Positions 39,453 to 48,326 of a DNA stretch of 64,000 nt are shown here, piece after piece. The notes under the pieces are model-generated. The model worked only from the letters and a program-made list of their open reading frames with translations. It was not told the DNA's origin and searched no databases. This DNA comes from Streptomyces sp. MMG1121 (GTDB taxonomy: Bacteria; Actinomycetota; Actinomycetes; Streptomycetales; Streptomycetaceae): the NCBI RefSeq assembly GCF_001280015.1, contig NZ_LGDV01000200.1, forward strand, positions 4,626 through 68,625. Direction: 5' to 3'. Within the stretch, counting starts at the first letter, position 1; each line of letters begins with the position of its first letter. The position numbers were made by a program, and so were the translations under genes.

Positions 39453-40421
39453 TCACACAATCACACGCAGTGCACGGCGTACGCCTGTGAACGTCACGCT
39501 CGTACGCAGTCCTAGGTGGTCGCCGTCCATCTGCAGGGGCAGAGGAGCCTTCGAATGCAAGGTGAACTGGTCCAGATCGTGCAGCGAGAGGGCGTGCCTG
39601 CCATGGGGTCCGCGCTCCGGGGACGAAGTGAGCAACTGGGTGCCATACCGGGCAACCGCGGCCGTCGACAGGCGGCTGAGACCGAGCAGGTCGAGCCCGG
39701 TATCGAACGAGGCCTTAGGCGACGTGTACATGGGGCGATTGCCGAGATACGTCCATGGGGACGTGTTCGAGACTATGGCGACGACCAGATCCCGGACCTG
39801 ATCCTCACCCGGCTGCTCCAGCATGATCGCGCCGTGCCGGCGGTCCTGCTCGCCGAGGAACTGCCGGATCACCTGGCGTACGTACAGCCCGTGGGTCGAC
39901 GTCTTGCCCCGCTCGCGCTGCTGCTCGACCCGGCCGACCACGCCCGCGTCGAAACCGAGCCCGGCGTTGAAGGTGAACCAGCGGTCCGGGACCGCCTCGT
40001 CCTCGGTGCCGGGCGTGCCCGAGGTCAGCCCGAGTCCGACGACCCGCTCCCGGTCCTCACGCAGCGCGTCCAAGAGGGCACCGGTGGCCTCGACCGGGTC
40101 GTTGGGCAGGCCCAGGGCGCGGGCGAAGACGTTCGTGGAGCCGCCGGGCACCACGGCGAGGCCGGGCAGCCGGTCCGGGTCGGGCCCGGCGTGCAGGAGG
40201 CCGTTGACGACCTCGTTGACCGTGCCGTCGCCGCCGAGGGCCACCACGAGGTCGATGTCGTCGCTGTCCGCCGCCTGCCGGCCCAGGTCGCGCGCGTGGC
40301 CGCGGTACTCGGTGGTGACCGCCTCCAGCTTCATCTCGCTCGCCAGCGCGTGGATCAGGACGTCACGCCTGCGTGCGCTTGTGGTGGTTGCCGCCGGATT
40401 GACCACGAGAAGTGCACGCAT
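39453..40421 (-). CDS. Diacylglycerol/lipid kinase family protein
   Basis: A 322-residue DAGK-catalytic-domain protein of the DgkB/YegS type. The nucleotide-binding motif is VVALGGDGTVNEVVNGLL, and VVPGGSTNVFARALGLPNDP and the late FNAGLGFDAGVV are also typical. It phosphorylates a lipid, possibly diacylglycerol, for phospholipid recycling. Cytoplasmic or peripheral to the membrane. Confidence 0.88.
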   Translation of the reverse strand: MRALLVVNPAATTTSARRRDVLIHALASEMKLEAVTTEYRGHARDLGRQAADSDDIDLVVALGGDGTVNEVVNGLLHAGPDPDRLPGLAVVPGGSTNVFARALGLPNDPVEATGALLDALREDRERVVGLGLTSGTPGTEDEAVPDRWFTFNAGLGFDAGVVGRVEQQRERGKTSTHGLYVRQVIRQFLGEQDRRHGAIMLEQPGEDQVRDLVVAIVSNTSPWTYLGNRPMYTSPKASFDTGLDLLGLSRLSTAAVARYGTQLLTSSPERGPHGRHALSLHDLDQFTLHSKAPLPLQMDGDHLGLRTSVTFTGVRRALRVIV

Positions 40422-40583
40422 GGAGGGCAGCGTACCTACTGGGTGGTACCCGGCGAAGAGCGAGGTAGGGATCGGGTAAGAGGCGAGGGCGTGAGTCCGC
40501 GCACTCTCCGGGCCGCGAGGGGGGACACTCTCCGGCCGCGGGGCGCGGGCGGGCGCCTGTGGGGCGGCGGCTACCCTGCTGGG

Positions 40584-41039
40584 GTGAGCAGTGAGCAGAA
40601 GCCCGCCAAGGACACCGCGGACACCACCGAAGCCGTCGCCGAGCCGCGCCCGCGCCGGCTGACGTACGCGGCGGTGCTCGCCGCCCTGGAGGGCGCCGCC
40701 CTGGTGGTCGGCGGCCTGTGGATGCTCGTCATCGGCCTCACCGGCGGCGCCTCCGACCGGAAGCAGGGCGTGTCCCTGGGGATCACCCTCGTCGTACTCG
40801 CGCTGCTGCCGCTGCTCGCCGCGCGCGGTCTGCTGTTGCGGCGCGGCTGGAGCCGCGGCCCTGCGGTGATCACCCAGCTCATGGCTCTGCCGGTGGCCTA
40901 CAGCCTGCTCCAGGCCGACAGCATGGCCATCCCGGCCGGTATCGCCCTCGCGGTCGTCGCCGTGGTGGCGCTGGTGCTCCTCGTCAACCCGGCCACGACC
41001 CGGGCCCTCGGCATCAGGGGACCGGGCCGGAGCGAGTAG
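40584..41039 (+). CDS. Four-helix hypothetical membrane protein
   Basis: A 151-residue protein with a charged N-terminal tail (about 25 residues) and four predicted transmembrane helices. The GTG at 40584 has GGGG just upstream. It lies between the divergent lipid kinase and the convergent sigH. Function unknown; conserved in Streptomyces from memory. Confidence 0.75.
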   Translation: MSSEQKPAKDTADTTEAVAEPRPRRLTYAAVLAALEGAALVVGGLWMLVIGLTGGASDRKQGVSLGITLVVLALLPLLAARGLLLRRGWSRGPAVITQLMALPVAYSLLQADSMAIPAGIALAVVAVVALVLLVNPATTRALGIRGPGRSE

Positions 41040-41080
41040 CGACTTCTCTCCGGCCCGCTGCTCGGCTCACGCTTTTCGGC

Positions 41081-42193
41081 TCACTCCTCGACGAGCAGCT
41101 TCTCCCGCAGCTGGGCCAGGGTGCGGGCCAGCAGCCGGGAGACGTGCATCTGGGAGATGCCGACCTCCTGGGCGATCTGCGACTGGGTCATGTTCCCGAA
41201 GAAGCGCAGCAGCAGGATGCGCTTCTCCCGCGGCGGCAGGTCCTCCAGCAGCGGCTTGAGGGACTCGCGGTACTCCACACCCTCCAGCGCCTCGTCCTCG
41301 GCGCCGAGGGTGTCGGCTACCGCCGGGGACTCGTCGTCGGTGTCGGGGACGTCCAGGGACAGCGTGGAGTACGCGTTGGCGGACTCCAGGCCCTCCAGGA
41401 CCTCCTCCTCCGAGATGGCGAGCTTCTCGGCCAGCTCGTGGACCGTGGGGGAGCGGCCGTGCAGCTGGGACAGCTCGGCCGTCGCCGTGGTCAGCGCGAG
41501 CCGCAGCTCCTGGAGCCGGCGCGGCACGCGCACCGCCCAGCCCTTGTCACGGAAGTGCCGCTTGATCTCGCCGACGACGGTCGGGGTGGCGTACGTGGAG
41601 AACTCCACGCCGCGCTCCGGGTCGAACCGGTCGACGGACTTGATCAGGCCGATCGTGGCGACCTGGGTGAGGTCGTCCAGCGGCTCGCCGCGGTTGCGGA
41701 AGCGGCGCGCCAGGTGCTCCACGAGCGGCAGATGCATGCGGACCAGCTTGTTGCGCAGCTCCGCGTACTCCGGGCTGCCGTCCTGCAGCTTGCGCAGCTC
41801 GACGAACATCGCCCGCGCCCCGCTGCGGTCCTGGGGGCCGTGCTGGGTGGCCTGCACGGCCCCCGCGCCCGGCGCGTCGTCCCCGGCGTATCGCTCGTGC
41901 TCGCTCATCGTCCCGCCCGTAGCCCTTCCCCGAGCCCTCGCCCCCGCGCGGACGGCGGATCCGGCGCCGCCGGGTCCCTCCGGCGGTACACCCTGCACGG
42001 CACCGTCACCGCCGGCCCGCGCGGAGTCGTCCTCCGGGTGCGGTCTGGCCTGCTCGGGGATGCCGTCGATGCCGTCCGCCATGCGTCGGGAACCGTCCCG
42101 GGAGACCTGCTCGGAGGTCTCGTCCCGACTCGGCCAGGGGCCACCCCCGTCACCGGCCGGCAGCTCCCGTGTGCCGCGCTCTTCGTCCCGCAC
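41081..42193 (-). CDS. sigH: Stress sigma factor SigH (SigB/SigF family)
   Basis: Up to 370 residues. The conserved sigma part (from about the ATG at 41908, 275 residues) has region 2 (VEHLARRFRNRGEPLDDLTQ and GVEFSTYATPTVVGEIKRHF), region 3 and region 4 (LPPREKRILLLRFFGNMTQ). The N-terminal extension is acidic and Gly/Arg-rich. In-frame starts exist at 42193 (GTG), 42082 (ATG) and 41908 (ATG); S. coelicolor SigH is likewise made in several sizes. The GTG at 42193 lies 17 bases after the anti-sigma gene. SigH acts in osmotic and heat stress and development. Confidence 0.85.
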   Translation of the reverse strand: MRDEERGTRELPAGDGGGPWPSRDETSEQVSRDGSRRMADGIDGIPEQARPHPEDDSARAGGDGAVQGVPPEGPGGAGSAVRAGARARGRATGGTMSEHERYAGDDAPGAGAVQATQHGPQDRSGARAMFVELRKLQDGSPEYAELRNKLVRMHLPLVEHLARRFRNRGEPLDDLTQVATIGLIKSVDRFDPERGVEFSTYATPTVVGEIKRHFRDKGWAVRVPRRLQELRLALTTATAELSQLHGRSPTVHELAEKLAISEEEVLEGLESANAYSTLSLDVPDTDDESPAVADTLGAEDEALEGVEYRESLKPLLEDLPPREKRILLLRFFGNMTQSQIAQEVGISQMHVSRLLARTLAQLREKLLVEE

Positions 42194-42210
42194 CGGACCG
42201 TCCCCGTTCC

Positions 42211-42627
42211 TCACGCCGGGCCAGGGCCCGCGCCACGCTGTTTGTAGAGGCTGATCGACACGGTCTTGTCCTCGTCGACGGCGGACGAGACCTTGCCGGC
42301 GAGGGCCGACAGCACGGTCCAGGCGAAGGTGTCCCGCGAGGGGGCGTGACCGTCCGTGGTCGGCGCCGCGACCGTGACCTCCAGCGAGTCGTCGACGAGC
42401 CGGAAGACACAGCTGAGCACGGAACCGGGCACGGCCTGTTGGAGCAGGATCGCGCAGGCCTCGTCCACGGCGATGCGCAGGTCCTCGATCTCGTCCAGGG
42501 TGAAGTCCAAGCGGGCCGCCAGACCGGCCGTGGCCGTCCGCAGCACCGACAGGTAGGCACCCGCGGCCGGCAGCCGGACTTCCACGAAGTCCTGATTCGC
42601 CGTGGGCTCGCCTGCGATCTGGGACAC
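42211..42627 (-). CDS. rshA: Anti-sigma factor for SigH (RsbW-like kinase fold)
   Basis: A 138-residue GHKL-fold anti-sigma factor. The N-box DLRIAVDEACAILLQ is clear, and KTVSISLYKQRG ends the domain. It is known in S. coelicolor as UshX/PrsH/RshA and binds SigH. The GTG at 42627 is chosen for its GGAGG five bases upstream; an ATG at 42639 would include that ribosome site in the gene. It precedes sigH in one transcript. Confidence 0.86.
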   Translation of the reverse strand: MSQIAGEPTANQDFVEVRLPAAGAYLSVLRTATAGLAARLDFTLDEIEDLRIAVDEACAILLQQAVPGSVLSCVFRLVDDSLEVTVAAPTTDGHAPSRDTFAWTVLSALAGKVSSAVDEDKTVSISLYKQRGAGPGPA

Positions 42628-42937
42628 CCTCACCTCCATGGTGGTACAAGCTCTACGGGGCCGAGGGTCGCCCCCCGGGGTAACGCGTACGTGGTTCCGC
42701 GGTGACGCTATCGCGCTCCGAATGGTCCTGTCCCCGGGGCCCCAACCCCCTGGCGTCACTCACAGTAAAGCTGTGGATACGCTCCGTGTCTAGAGGGTTT
42801 GCGGGCCCAAATGGGAAGAGCGCGCGCCGGGTTGACGTACCCAGGCGTCCGACGCTCGAACCGTCGTACGGCCGTCACTGCATGCAGTGTCACACGAGAA
42901 TGCGTGTGAAAGGGAAGCCGCGGGGGCCGGAAGCCGT

Positions 42938-43198
42938 TCAGACGAGGATGTGGTCCACGAAGCACCACCGCCAGTCCTCGCCGGGTTCGTAGGTCCGCAT
43001 GACCGGGTGACCGGACGCCGTGTGGTGCTCCGTCGCGTGCCGGCCGGGCGAGGAGTCGCAGCAGCCGACGTGACCGCAGCTGAGGCACAGCCGCAGCTGC
43101 ACCGGGTGCGTGCCGTCCCGCAGGCACTCCGGGCAGGTCGGGTTGAGCGGCTCCGGTTCCGGGTGCGGCAGCGCGTCGGTGTGCGTGCACTGTTTCAT
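42938..43198 (-). CDS. UBP-type zinc-finger protein
   Basis: An 86-residue single-domain protein. Zinc-ligand motifs are CPECLRDGTHPVQLRLCLSC, then GHVGCCDSS, RHATEHHTASGHPVMRTYEP and DWRWCFVD. It matches the UBP zinc finger seen in actinobacterial stand-alone proteins. In eukaryotes this fold binds ubiquitin tails; its bacterial role is unclear. Divergent from the antiporter gene. Confidence 0.85.
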   Translation of the reverse strand: MKQCTHTDALPHPEPEPLNPTCPECLRDGTHPVQLRLCLSCGHVGCCDSSPGRHATEHHTASGHPVMRTYEPGEDWRWCFVDHILV

Positions 43199-43259
43199 GA
43201 TTGCCAGATTACGACGGGTGTGCGGGTGGCCGCGCGAAAAATGAGGGTGGGCGAGGACC

Positions 43260-44855
43260 ATGGACGTGATGCCGCTGCTGTTGCTGGTGGCGGGCAGTGC
43301 GGGCATCGCGGGGGTCGCCCGGCGCACACCGGTGCCGGCACCCCTGCTGCTGGTCGCGGTGGGTCTGGCCATCTCGTACGTGCCGGGGATCCCGCACTAC
43401 ACCCTCGACCCCGACGTGGTCCTGCCGCTGGTGCTGCCCCCGCTGCTTTACAAGGAGGGCACGGAGAGCTCGTACCTCGATCTGCGGGCCCAGAAGCGGC
43501 CCGTGGGACTGCTGTCGATCGGGTACGTGCTCTTCGCGACCTTCCTGGTGGGCTGGGTCGCCTACCTCGTCGTACCGGGGCTGCCGCTGCCCGCCGCGCT
43601 GGTGCTGGGCGCGGTGGTCGCGCCGACGGACGCGGTCGCGGCCGCGGCGATCGCCCGCCGGGTCGGCCTGCCGTCCAGGATCACCACCATCCTCCAGGGC
43701 GAGTCCCTGCTCAACGACGCCACCGCCATCACCGCCTACAAGGTGGCCCTCGCGGCGGCCGTCGGCGCGGGCGCCACCTGGGCGGGCGGCATCGAGGAGT
43801 TCCTGCGGGCCGCGGTCGGCGGTGTGCTCGTCGGACTGGTGCTCATGGTGCCGATCCACTGGCTGCGCACCCACCTGAAGGAAGCCCTGCTCCAGAACAC
43901 CCTCTCCCTGCTGATCCCCTTCGTCGCCTACGGCGTGGCCGAGCAGCTGCACGGCTCCGGCGTGCTCGCGGTCGTGGTGGTCGCCGTCTATCTCGGGCAC
44001 CACGCGTGGGAGGTCGATTTCGCCACCCGGCTCCAGGAGGACGCGGTGTGGCGGATGGTCGCCTTCCTGCTGGAGTCGGCGGTCTTCGCGCTGATCGGGC
44101 TGCAGCTGCCGACCGTCCTCAAGGGGCTCGGCGCCTACCGGGGAGGCGACGCGGCCTGGTACGCGATCGCGGTCTTCCTCGTCGTCGTCGCGGCCCGGTT
44201 CGCGTGGGTCTACCCGGCCGCCTTCCTGCCGCGTCTGCTCTCCGCCCGCATCCGCGAGCGCGAGGAGAACCCCACCTGGCGGGCGCCGATCGTGACGTCG
44301 TGGGCCGCCATGCGGGGTGTGGTCTCCCTGGCCATCGCGTTCTCGATCCCGCTCACGGTGCACGGCGGCGCCCCCTTCCCGCAGCGGAACATGATCCTCT
44401 TCCTGACCTTCACCACGGTCATCGGCACCCTGGTCGTGCAGGGCCTCACCCTCGCGCCGCTGATCCGCCTGATGCGGTTCCCCGGGCGGGACCTGCAGGC
44501 CGAGACGCTGGCCGAGGCCAACGCCCAGGCGCAGGCCTCCCGGGCCGCCGACAAACGCCTCGACGACCTCCTCGCCGACGAGCGCAACGCCCTGCCCCCG
44601 CCGCTAGCCGACCGGCTGCGCCAGGTCCTGGAGCGCCGCCGCAACGCCGTCTGGGAGCGGCTCGGCCAGACCAACCCGGTCACCGGCGAGTCCGTGGACG
44701 ACACCTACCGCCGGCTGTCCCGGGAGATGATCAGCGCCGAACGCGAGGTCTTCGTCAAGCTCCGCGACCATCGCTACATCGACGACGAGATGCTGCGCGC
44801 ACTGCTCAGACGCCTGGACCTGGAGGAGGCGGCGGCCTACCGGGAGGCGGGCTAG
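43260..44855 (+). CDS. CPA1-family Na+/H+ antiporter
   Basis: A 531-residue monovalent cation/proton antiporter with 11-12 hydrophobic helices. The ion-binding stretches VVAPTDAVAAAAIARR and GESLLNDATAITAY are characteristic of CPA1/NhaP. A hydrophilic C-terminal tail (about residues 410-531) is rich in Arg/Glu/Ala and probably regulatory. The ATG at 43260 gives a direct entry into helix 1. Confidence 0.9.
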   Translation: MDVMPLLLLVAGSAGIAGVARRTPVPAPLLLVAVGLAISYVPGIPHYTLDPDVVLPLVLPPLLYKEGTESSYLDLRAQKRPVGLLSIGYVLFATFLVGWVAYLVVPGLPLPAALVLGAVVAPTDAVAAAAIARRVGLPSRITTILQGESLLNDATAITAYKVALAAAVGAGATWAGGIEEFLRAAVGGVLVGLVLMVPIHWLRTHLKEALLQNTLSLLIPFVAYGVAEQLHGSGVLAVVVVAVYLGHHAWEVDFATRLQEDAVWRMVAFLLESAVFALIGLQLPTVLKGLGAYRGGDAAWYAIAVFLVVVAARFAWVYPAAFLPRLLSARIREREENPTWRAPIVTSWAAMRGVVSLAIAFSIPLTVHGGAPFPQRNMILFLTFTTVIGTLVVQGLTLAPLIRLMRFPGRDLQAETLAEANAQAQASRAADKRLDDLLADERNALPPPLADRLRQVLERRRNAVWERLGQTNPVTGESVDDTYRRLSREMISAEREVFVKLRDHRYIDDEMLRALLRRLDLEEAAAYREAG

Positions 44856-44944
44856 ACCCTGTCCGGCGCTTCCCGCCGGGCCCGCGGTGCACGGCACGGC
44901 ACCGGGCGCCGCGGGCTGGTCCGAGGGGCAGGGGCGGACGGGCC

Positions 44945-45844
44945 CTAGGCCTGCGGGAACGGCCGCCCGGTGACCACGGCGGCGATCGTCGTCCCGCGCG
45001 CGTGGGCGCCCTCCTGCGCGAGGGCGACAAGTCCATGGAGCAACTTGGCGACATAGAGACGCTCGACGGGCAGCCCGTGGCGGTCCTCGAAATCCCGCGC
45101 GAACGCGTGCAGTTCGGGTGTCGTGCGCGCGTACCCGCCGAAGTGGAAGCGCCCGTCGAGGGACCAGTCGCCGGTGCGGGCGCCGAAGGCACGTTCCTGC
45201 AGGGCCTGTACCTCCCCTTCCAGGAAGCCGCCCTTGAGGACCGGTACGCCGAGCGCGCGCTGCCCGGGGGCCAGGCCCGCGGCCAGTCCCGCGAGCGTGC
45301 CGCCGGTCCCGCAGGCGACGGCCACGACGTCGGCGTGCCCGCGCAGTTCCTCGCCCAGCGCCCGGCAGCCGTGCACGGCCGCGCTGTTGCTGCCGCCCTC
45401 GGGGACGACGTACCCGTCCTCGACCCCGGCCGCGCGCAGGATCGCGGCCAGGACCTGCCGCTCGGTCTTGCGACGGTACGTCGATCTGTCGACGAAGTGC
45501 AGTCGCATGCCGTCGGCCGCGCACCGGGCCAGGGACGGGTTGAGCGGCCGGCTGGCCAGCTCGTCACCGCGGACCACGCCGGTGGTCGCCACGCCCAGCA
45601 GACGGCCCGCGGCGGCGGTGGCCCGCAGATGGTTGGAGTAGGCCCCGCCGAAGGTGACCAGCGGCCGCCCGCGCGCCGCCTCGATGTTCGGCACCAGCTT
45701 GCGCCACTTGTTGCCGATCAGCTCCGGGTGGATCAGATCGTCCCGCTTGAGGAGCAGCCGGAGACCGTGGCGGTCGAATCGCTCGTCCCTGACCTCCTGG
45801 AGAGGCGACGGGAGACGAGGGGTGAGCGGGTCGGGGCTGGTCAC
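44945..45844 (-). CDS. PLP-dependent ACC deaminase/D-cysteine desulfhydrase family protein
   Basis: A 299-residue fold-type II PLP enzyme. The PLP-lysine region is PELIGNKWRKLVPN, followed by LVTFGGAYSNHLRATAAAG (substrate-binding Ser-Asn) and ACGTGGTLAGLAAGL (phosphate loop). The family includes ACC deaminases and D-cysteine desulfhydrases; I cannot separate them from this sequence alone. The GTG at 45844 fits the family length. Confidence 0.85.
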   Translation of the reverse strand: MTSPDPLTPRLPSPLQEVRDERFDRHGLRLLLKRDDLIHPELIGNKWRKLVPNIEAARGRPLVTFGGAYSNHLRATAAAGRLLGVATTGVVRGDELASRPLNPSLARCAADGMRLHFVDRSTYRRKTERQVLAAILRAAGVEDGYVVPEGGSNSAAVHGCRALGEELRGHADVVAVACGTGGTLAGLAAGLAPGQRALGVPVLKGGFLEGEVQALQERAFGARTGDWSLDGRFHFGGYARTTPELHAFARDFEDRHGLPVERLYVAKLLHGLVALAQEGAHARGTTIAAVVTGRPFPQA

Positions 45845-45923
45845 GGCTCCATTGTCACAGCCAGGAGCGATCCGTGAGGGTGCGGGGAGCGCGGCAACCG
45901 CTGCGGACCCGCACCCCTGCCCG

Positions 45924-46517
45924 CTAGCCCCGCAGCCGCACCCCGACCCGCTCCCGCAGCCACGCCATGGTGAACCCCCGCGGATCCACCTTCCCCGGCT
46001 GCCACTCCAGGTGCCCGATGACCGACCGCTCCGTCCACCCGTGCCGGCGGCACACCGCGGCCGCCGCGCGCGTGATCGCGTCCAGCTGGGCATCCGGCCA
46101 GGGATCCTCGCCGTCGCCCAGGTTCTCGCACTCGAAGCCGTAGAAGTGCCGGTTGCCGTCGGTGTCCGCCTCGTTGTCCGGCGGCAGCCCCTTCTCGGCG
46201 ATCACCGCGCGCAGCACGTCGTCGTCGCCCAGCCCGGCATGGTTGGCGCGGCCGTAGCCGACCAGGTGGAGCGTGCCGTCCTTGGTGATCACACCGTGGC
46301 ACAGCGGGCCCGGCAGCGCGGCCCGGCCGTCGCGGCACAGTTGCACCGTGGACGCGCTGCCCCGGGTCACCGTGTGGTGGATCATCACGCCGTGCACCGG
46401 CCCCCACTGGCCCTTGTGGTTGCGGTTGTGGTGGCGCCAGTCGTCGACCTCGACGACGGTGACGCCCTCCGCGCGCAGAACGTCCAGAAACGTGCTCGCG
46501 GACATGGGTGGGGCCAT
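45924..46517 (-). CDS. Peptidoglycan-recognition/N-acetylmuramoyl-L-alanine amidase (amidase_2)
   Basis: A 197-residue amidase_2 domain protein. Zinc ligands lie in GVMIHHTVT and IGHLEWQPGKVDP, with NHAGLGDDD and FYGFECENLGDG between. There is no signal peptide in the version starting at the ATG at 46517 (with AGGAGG upstream), so it resembles phage-type or intracellular wall-recycling amidases more than secreted ones. Free-standing here. Confidence 0.85.
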   Translation of the reverse strand: MAPPMSASTFLDVLRAEGVTVVEVDDWRHHNRNHKGQWGPVHGVMIHHTVTRGSASTVQLCRDGRAALPGPLCHGVITKDGTLHLVGYGRANHAGLGDDDVLRAVIAEKGLPPDNEADTDGNRHFYGFECENLGDGEDPWPDAQLDAITRAAAAVCRRHGWTERSVIGHLEWQPGKVDPRGFTMAWLRERVGVRLRG

Positions 46518-46807
46518 GCCGCCTCCTTCGGGTCTCACCTCGCTGTCACGTGCTTCCGGCACAACCTCTACCGAAAGCGGACGTCTTGGACCACCCCGTT
46601 CGCGCGCTGTACGAGCCGATCCGGACAGACGGCGCGGCCGGCGGACCCGTAGGCGTTGTACAAGATCCCTCCTCATGCCCAGTAATCCGATGATCCATTC
46701 CCGCTCTTTCGGGTAATGGCGACGGCACGATCCGTGATGGAAGGCTCGGCGGCGAGACCGGTGCCCGCGTCATCCGGCACCGGGCATACATGGGAGGACA
46801 TTTCCTT

Positions 46808-48214
46808 ATGTCGGTAGGCGAAGAGGTCCGCACGGATCAGGGCAAGCCGCAACAGTCCCTCGGGACGGCGGCCGCGCGGAACCTGGCCACCACCACCAAG
46901 TCCGTTCCGCAGATGCAGGAGATCAGCTCCCGCTGGCTGCTGCGCACGCTCCCGTGGGTGGACGTGAACGGCGGTACGTACCGCGTCAACAGGCGCCTGG
47001 CGTACACCGTCGGCGACGGCCGCATCACCTTCGTGAAGACCGGGGACCAGGTCGAGGTCATCCCGGCCGAGCTGGGCGAGCTGCCCGCCCTGCGCGCGTT
47101 CGGGGACGAGGAGGTGCTGACGGAGCTGGCCCGGCGCTGCCGTCAGCGCGACTTCGCACCGGGTGAGATCATCGCCGACTTCGGCAACCAGACGGGCGAG
47201 GTCTACCTGCTGGCACACGGCAGGGTCGAGAAGGTCGGCACCGGCCCCTACGGCGACGACGCCGTCCTCGGAGTCCTCGCCGACGGCGCCTACTTCGGCG
47301 ACCAGGCGCTGCTGGACCCCGACGCCATCTGGGAGTTCACCGTCCGCGCGGCCACCGCCACCACGGTGCTGATCCTCAGCCGCCAGGACTTCGAGCAGGT
47401 CGCGGAGCGCTCGGCCACCCTGCGCGCCCACCTCGAGGAGCTGCGCGCGGTCCCCGAGCAGCGGACCAACAAGTACGGCGAGAAGGAGGTCGAGCTGGCG
47501 GCCGGTCACTCCGGGGAGCCCGACATCCCGCACACCTTCGTGGACTACGAGCCCCGGCCCCGAGAGTACGAACTGAGCATCGCCCAGACCGTGCTGCGCA
47601 TTCACACGCGCGTGGCCGACCTGTACAACCAGCCGATGAACCAGACCGAGCAGCAGCTGCGGCTCACGGTCGAGGCGCTCAAGGAGCGCCAGGAGCACGA
47701 GCTGATCAACAACCGTGACTTCGGTCTGCTCAACAACTGCGAGTACGACCAGCGGCTCCAGCCGCACGACGGCGTGCCCAGCCCGGACGACATGGACGAG
47801 CTGCTCAGCCGCCGCCGCAGCACCAAGCTGTTCCTCGCCCACCCGCGCGCGATCGCCGCGTTCGGCCGCGAGCTGAACAAGCGGGGCCTGGTCCCGGAGA
47901 GCGTCGAGATCGGCGGCAACCGCATCCCGACCTGGCGCGGGGTGCCGATCTACCCGTGCAACAAGATCCCGGTCACCCCGGAGCGCACCACGTCGATCAT
48001 CGCGATGCGCACCGGCGAGCAGGACCAGGGCGTCATCGGCCTGAGGCAGTCGGGCATCCCGGACGAGATCGAGCCCAGCCTGTCGGTGCGGTTCATGGGC
48101 ATCAACGAACAGGCAGTCATCAACTACCTCGTGACGGCCTACTACTCGGCGGCCGTGCTCGTGCCGGACGCTCTAGGCGTGCTGGAGAACGTCGAGATCG
48201 GCCGGTGGAGGTGA
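46808..48214 (+). CDS. eshA: EshA: family 2B encapsulin shell protein with cyclic-nucleotide-binding domain
   Basis: A 468-residue protein. A cNMP-binding-like beta-roll is at about residues 110-205 ([35 protein letters not shown]). The flanking parts form a HK97-type shell fold, and the C-terminal half contains [20 protein letters not shown]. Streptomyces EshA forms large particles and affects growth and antibiotic production; it is classed as a family 2B encapsulin. The next gene, a polyprenyl synthase, is the reported cargo type. Starts at 46808, where GGGAGG precedes. Confidence 0.92.
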   Translation: MSVGEEVRTDQGKPQQSLGTAAARNLATTTKSVPQMQEISSRWLLRTLPWVDVNGGTYRVNRRLAYTVGDGRITFVKTGDQVEVIPAELGELPALRAFGDEEVLTELARRCRQRDFAPGEIIADFGNQTGEVYLLAHGRVEKVGTGPYGDDAVLGVLADGAYFGDQALLDPDAIWEFTVRAATATTVLILSRQDFEQVAERSATLRAHLEELRAVPEQRTNKYGEKEVELAAGHSGEPDIPHTFVDYEPRPREYELSIAQTVLRIHTRVADLYNQPMNQTEQQLRLTVEALKERQEHELINNRDFGLLNNCEYDQRLQPHDGVPSPDDMDELLSRRRSTKLFLAHPRAIAAFGRELNKRGLVPESVEIGGNRIPTWRGVPIYPCNKIPVTPERTTSIIAMRTGEQDQGVIGLRQSGIPDEIEPSLSVRFMGINEQAVINYLVTAYYSAAVLVPDALGVLENVEIGRWR

Positions 48215-48326
48215 CGTTTCCGCACTTCGCGGCCGTGTTCCCGCCCACCGGGGCGGGTAGATCCTCGGCACACGTGTCCGGGTGGGCCGGCGACGCCGGC
48301 GTCCACGGACCTGGCGAGGGGGAGAC

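Noticed and set aside
42887-45877. A 996-codon plus-strand frame over the antiporter and PLP-enzyme genes
   Set aside because: It is an Arg/Gly/Pro-rich shadow of two clear genes (43260-44855 and 44945-45844) and has no domain.
47290-47472. Small frames opposite eshA
   Set aside because: They are fully inside a well-supported gene and lack a ribosome site or domain.
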